43,552 bases of DNA. Source: Deltaproteobacteria bacterium (GTDB taxonomy: Bacteria; Desulfobacterota; Desulfobulbia; Desulfobulbales; Desulfurivibrionaceae). Positions 41,666-43,552 of the stretch are shown here, in pieces. The notes beneath the pieces were generated by a model, which saw only the letters and a program-made list of their open reading frames with translations, was not told the origin of the DNA and did not search any database. The stretch covers positions 1 to 43,552 of the forward strand of contig JAPLJH010000039.1 of the NCBI GenBank assembly GCA_026388695.1, written 5' to 3'. Numbering within the stretch: the stretch's first letter is position 1; every line of letters starts with the position of its first letter. The translations under genes and the position numbers were made by a program.

Positions 41666-43369
41666 ATGGCTAAGAGAATCGTCGTTGATCCCATCACCAG
41701 AATCGAAGGGCATCTCCGGATTGATTGCGAGATTGACAATGGGCGGGTGACCAAGGCCTGGTCTTCCGGCCAGATGTGGCGCGGAATCGAGTTGATCCTC
41801 CAGGGCCGCGACCCTCGCGACGCGTGGGTGTTTACCCAGCGGATCTGCGGGGTCTGCACCACGGTGCACGCCATTGCCTCGGTGCGGGCCGTGGAAAATG
41901 CCCTGGGCCTGGAGGTGCCGCTCAACGCCCAGTACATTCGAAACATGATGATCGGTGCCCACGGGATCTTCGACCATATCGTGCATTTTTACCACCTCTC
42001 CGCTCTGGACTGGGTGGATATTGTTTCCGCCCTCAAGGGCAGTCCCAAAGCCGCCGCCGCCCTCGGGCAGCAGCTTTCGCCCTGGCCTCATAACAGTGAG
42101 CAGGAAATTAAGGCGGTGCAGGAAAGGCTCAAAGGTTTTGTCGGCACCGGCCAGTTGGGGATTTTTGCCAGCGGCTACTGGGGCCACCCGGCCATGAAGC
42201 TCTCTCCGGATGTCAATCTGCTTGCCGCCACCCATTATTTCCAAGCCCTGGACTACCAGCGCCGGATCAACAAGGTGGTGGCCATTCTCGGCAGCAAAAC
42301 CCCGCATATCCAGAATCTGGCCGTGGGCGGCGTAGCCAACCCCATCAACCCGGACAGCCAGTCCACCCTGACCATCGAGCGGCTTTACTATATCAAGACC
42401 CTGATCGACGAGATCGGCGATTTTATCAAAAACGTCTACATGGTCGATGTCGCGGCCATAGGCGCTTTTTATGCGGACTGGACCAAGTACGGAGCCGGGG
42501 TGACCAATTATCTTTCGGTGCCGGATATGCCCCTCGATACCAAGGGAACAGCCTTTGATCTCCCTGGCGGCTACATTGCCAATGGCAATGTGGGCTCGTT
42601 TAAGCCGATCACCGGGTTCAACGATGATTTCTTCAAGCAAGGGGTCAAGGAGGGGATCAAACACTCCTGGTACAAGGGAGACTGGGACCGCCACCCCTGG
42701 GAGGAGGAAACCGTGCCCCAGCATACCGACTTCCAGGACAACGGCAAATATTCTTGGGTCAAATCACCGACCTTCAACGGCAAACCGGCCCAGGTCGGGC
42801 CGTTGGCCAATGTATTGTGCATGTATGCGGCAGGGCACGCCCCAACCAAGACTTACACCGACGGCCTTCTGCAAACGGTGAGCAAGCTGGCCGGGGCCAA
42901 GGTCGGGATCGACGCTCTGCATTCCACCATCGGTCGGCATGCAGCCCGGGCGGTGCGTTGCGCCGTGTTGCACGATTCCCTGCTCGGTCAGTGGCAGGCT
43001 CTGATGGACAACATCGGCAGGGGGGATTATACAACCTTCAACGCGCCTGTATTCCCGAAGGGCGAACAGCGCGGGGTGGGTTTTCATGAGGCGCCGCGCG
43101 GGGTGCTGTCCCACTGGGTCGTGATCCAGGACGGCAAGATCAAGAATTATCAATGCGTGGTCCCGTCCACCTGGAACGCGGGGCCCAGAAACAACAAAGA
43201 CGAGCCTGGACCATACGAAGCCTCGCTGGTGGGCAATCCGGTGGCTGACCCGGAAAAACCCCTTGAGGTGTTGCGCACGGTCCATTCCTTTGACCCGTGC
43301 CTGGCCTGCGCCATCCATCTTCTGGACCCTGAGAGTAGGGAAATCGTCACCGTCAGGACCGTAGCGTAA
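41666..43369 (+). CDS. hybC: [NiFe] hydrogenase large subunit (HybC-like)
   Basis: The 567-residue subunit holds the NiFe active site. The L1 motif is RICGVCTTVH (C61, C64) and the L2 motif DPCLACAIH (C545, C548). L2 has cysteine rather than an in-frame TGA, so it is not a [NiFeSe] enzyme. After H551 a 16-residue extension (LLDPESREIVTVRTVA) should be removed by the HybD protease after nickel insertion. AAGGAG precedes ATG at 41666; a TTG at 41660 is unlikely. The protein has no signal and would be exported with HybO. Confidence 0.96.
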   Translation: MAKRIVVDPITRIEGHLRIDCEIDNGRVTKAWSSGQMWRGIELILQGRDPRDAWVFTQRICGVCTTVHAIASVRAVENALGLEVPLNAQYIRNMMIGAHGIFDHIVHFYHLSALDWVDIVSALKGSPKAAAALGQQLSPWPHNSEQEIKAVQERLKGFVGTGQLGIFASGYWGHPAMKLSPDVNLLAATHYFQALDYQRRINKVVAILGSKTPHIQNLAVGGVANPINPDSQSTLTIERLYYIKTLIDEIGDFIKNVYMVDVAAIGAFYADWTKYGAGVTNYLSVPDMPLDTKGTAFDLPGGYIANGNVGSFKPITGFNDDFFKQGVKEGIKHSWYKGDWDRHPWEEETVPQHTDFQDNGKYSWVKSPTFNGKPAQVGPLANVLCMYAAGHAPTKTYTDGLLQTVSKLAGAKVGIDALHSTIGRHAARAVRCAVLHDSLLGQWQALMDNIGRGDYTTFNAPVFPKGEQRGVGFHEAPRGVLSHWVVIQDGKIKNYQCVVPSTWNAGPRNNKDEPGPYEASLVGNPVADPEKPLEVLRTVHSFDPCLACAIHLLDPESREIVTVRTVA

Positions 43370-43395
43370 ACTTGTTGTTTGGAATATTCATTAAA

Positions 43396-43430
43396 AACAG
43401 GCCGCCCCGGTTATCGGGACGGCCTGTTTT
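43396..43430 (+). terminator. Hairpin terminator between hybC and hybD
   Basis: AACAGGCCG (43396-43404) pairs with CGGCCTGTT (43420-43428). An inner CCCG/CGGG continues the stem after one mismatch, the loop is 5 bases, and a short T-run follows. It lies 26 bp after the hybC stop, and the hybD ribosome binding site (AAGGAGG) follows within a few bases. It is probably a partial terminator or mRNA-processing hairpin that lowers protease expression relative to the structural subunits. Confidence 0.75.
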
Positions 43431-43442
43431 ATAAGGAGGCGT

Positions 43443-43552
43443 ATGGCTGACAAGATTTTGGTGCTTGGCGTGGGGAACGTGTTGCTTTCCGACGAGGGGG
43501 CGGGAGTACGAGCAGTAGAGCAACTCCAGCGCCGGTATGCCTTTCCTCCCCA
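43443..43552 (+). CDS. hybD: Hydrogenase maturation endopeptidase, N-terminal part (runs off the right edge)
   Basis: The first 36 codons read ADKILVLGVGNVLLSDEGAGVRAVEQLQ, the HybD/HyaD N-terminal motif GxGNxLxxDEGxG, whose Asp or Glu residue binds the active-site nickel of the precursor. The protein would cleave the C-terminal extension of the upstream large subunit. ATG at 43443 is preceded by AAGGAGG. The rest is outside the window. Confidence 0.9.
   Translation, partial: MADKILVLGVGNVLLSDEGAGVRAVEQLQRRYAFPP

Noticed and set aside
43270-43369. Selenocysteine in the large-subunit L2 motif ([NiFeSe] hydrogenase)
   Set aside because: Both active-site positions in DPCLACAIH are TGC cysteine codons with no in-frame TGA.
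1-43552. tRNA or rRNA genes, integrase, transposase, or attachment sites
   Set aside because: None was seen on either strand; the gene content is core metabolism.

Overview
The window looks like chromosomal DNA of a Gram-negative, anaerobic Desulfobacterota bacterium, most likely of the Desulfobulbales type. This is an inference from gene content: a Tat-exported periplasmic Hyb-type [NiFe] hydrogenase, a membrane-anchored c-type cytochrome beside a geranylgeranyl-reductase-like flavoprotein, a long-form HisG, a FadR-like TetR regulator, lipoproteins, and an outer-membrane TPR/beta-barrel protein. Most genes are housekeeping genes in short operons on both strands. No rRNA, tRNA, CRISPR array, phage or transposase gene was seen.

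Layout. 1-5.6 kb: the start of a DUF748 gene, plsC, coaX-ldcA (minus), cutA with a Cys-rich mini-protein, a PilZ protein, a YaiI-family protein and a glycine-zipper lipoprotein. 5.6-8.8 kb (minus): thiD, a SlyD-like FKBP, a small membrane protein and an unrecognised 501-residue helical protein. 9-11.6 kb (plus): a 57-residue Cys protein, hisI-hisG, engB and a 91-residue Cys-rich protein. 11.7-20.2 kb: lepA (minus), then an RpoH-type sigma factor, a DegT-family aminotransferase and a 1389-residue TPR/beta-barrel protein. 20.4-24.6 kb: greA, a FadR-like repressor with a visible promoter and operator, purD, purE and tsaC. 24.6-27.7 kb: a phosphorelay cassette of HPt, HDOD and hybrid histidine kinase. 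27.9-29.7 kb (minus): geranylgeranyl-reductase-like protein, two-heme cytochrome and tsaE. 30-35.2 kb (plus): M23 peptidase, mutL, purC and a lipoprotein. 35.3-38.1 kb (minus): a CbpA-type DnaJ, ssb and a spore-photoproduct-lyase-like radical SAM protein. 38.3 kb to the end: hydrogenase genes hybO-hybA-hybB-hybC, a hairpin terminator, and the start of the hybD maturation protease.

The most unusual feature is a family of at least six dispersed intergenic palindromes of about 104-150 bp, at 431, 4293, 10540, 23266, 27723 and 35175. Each folds into a long hairpin. The outer 12-17 bp stem differs between copies but changes on both sides together, so pairing is kept, while the inner arms are nearly identical. 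Two copies supply the TAA stop codon of the gene they follow, one lies 17 bp upstream of the engB start, and two share homology beyond the palindrome. The family resembles ERIC or MITE-like intergenic elements in design. I do not recognise it as any named element.
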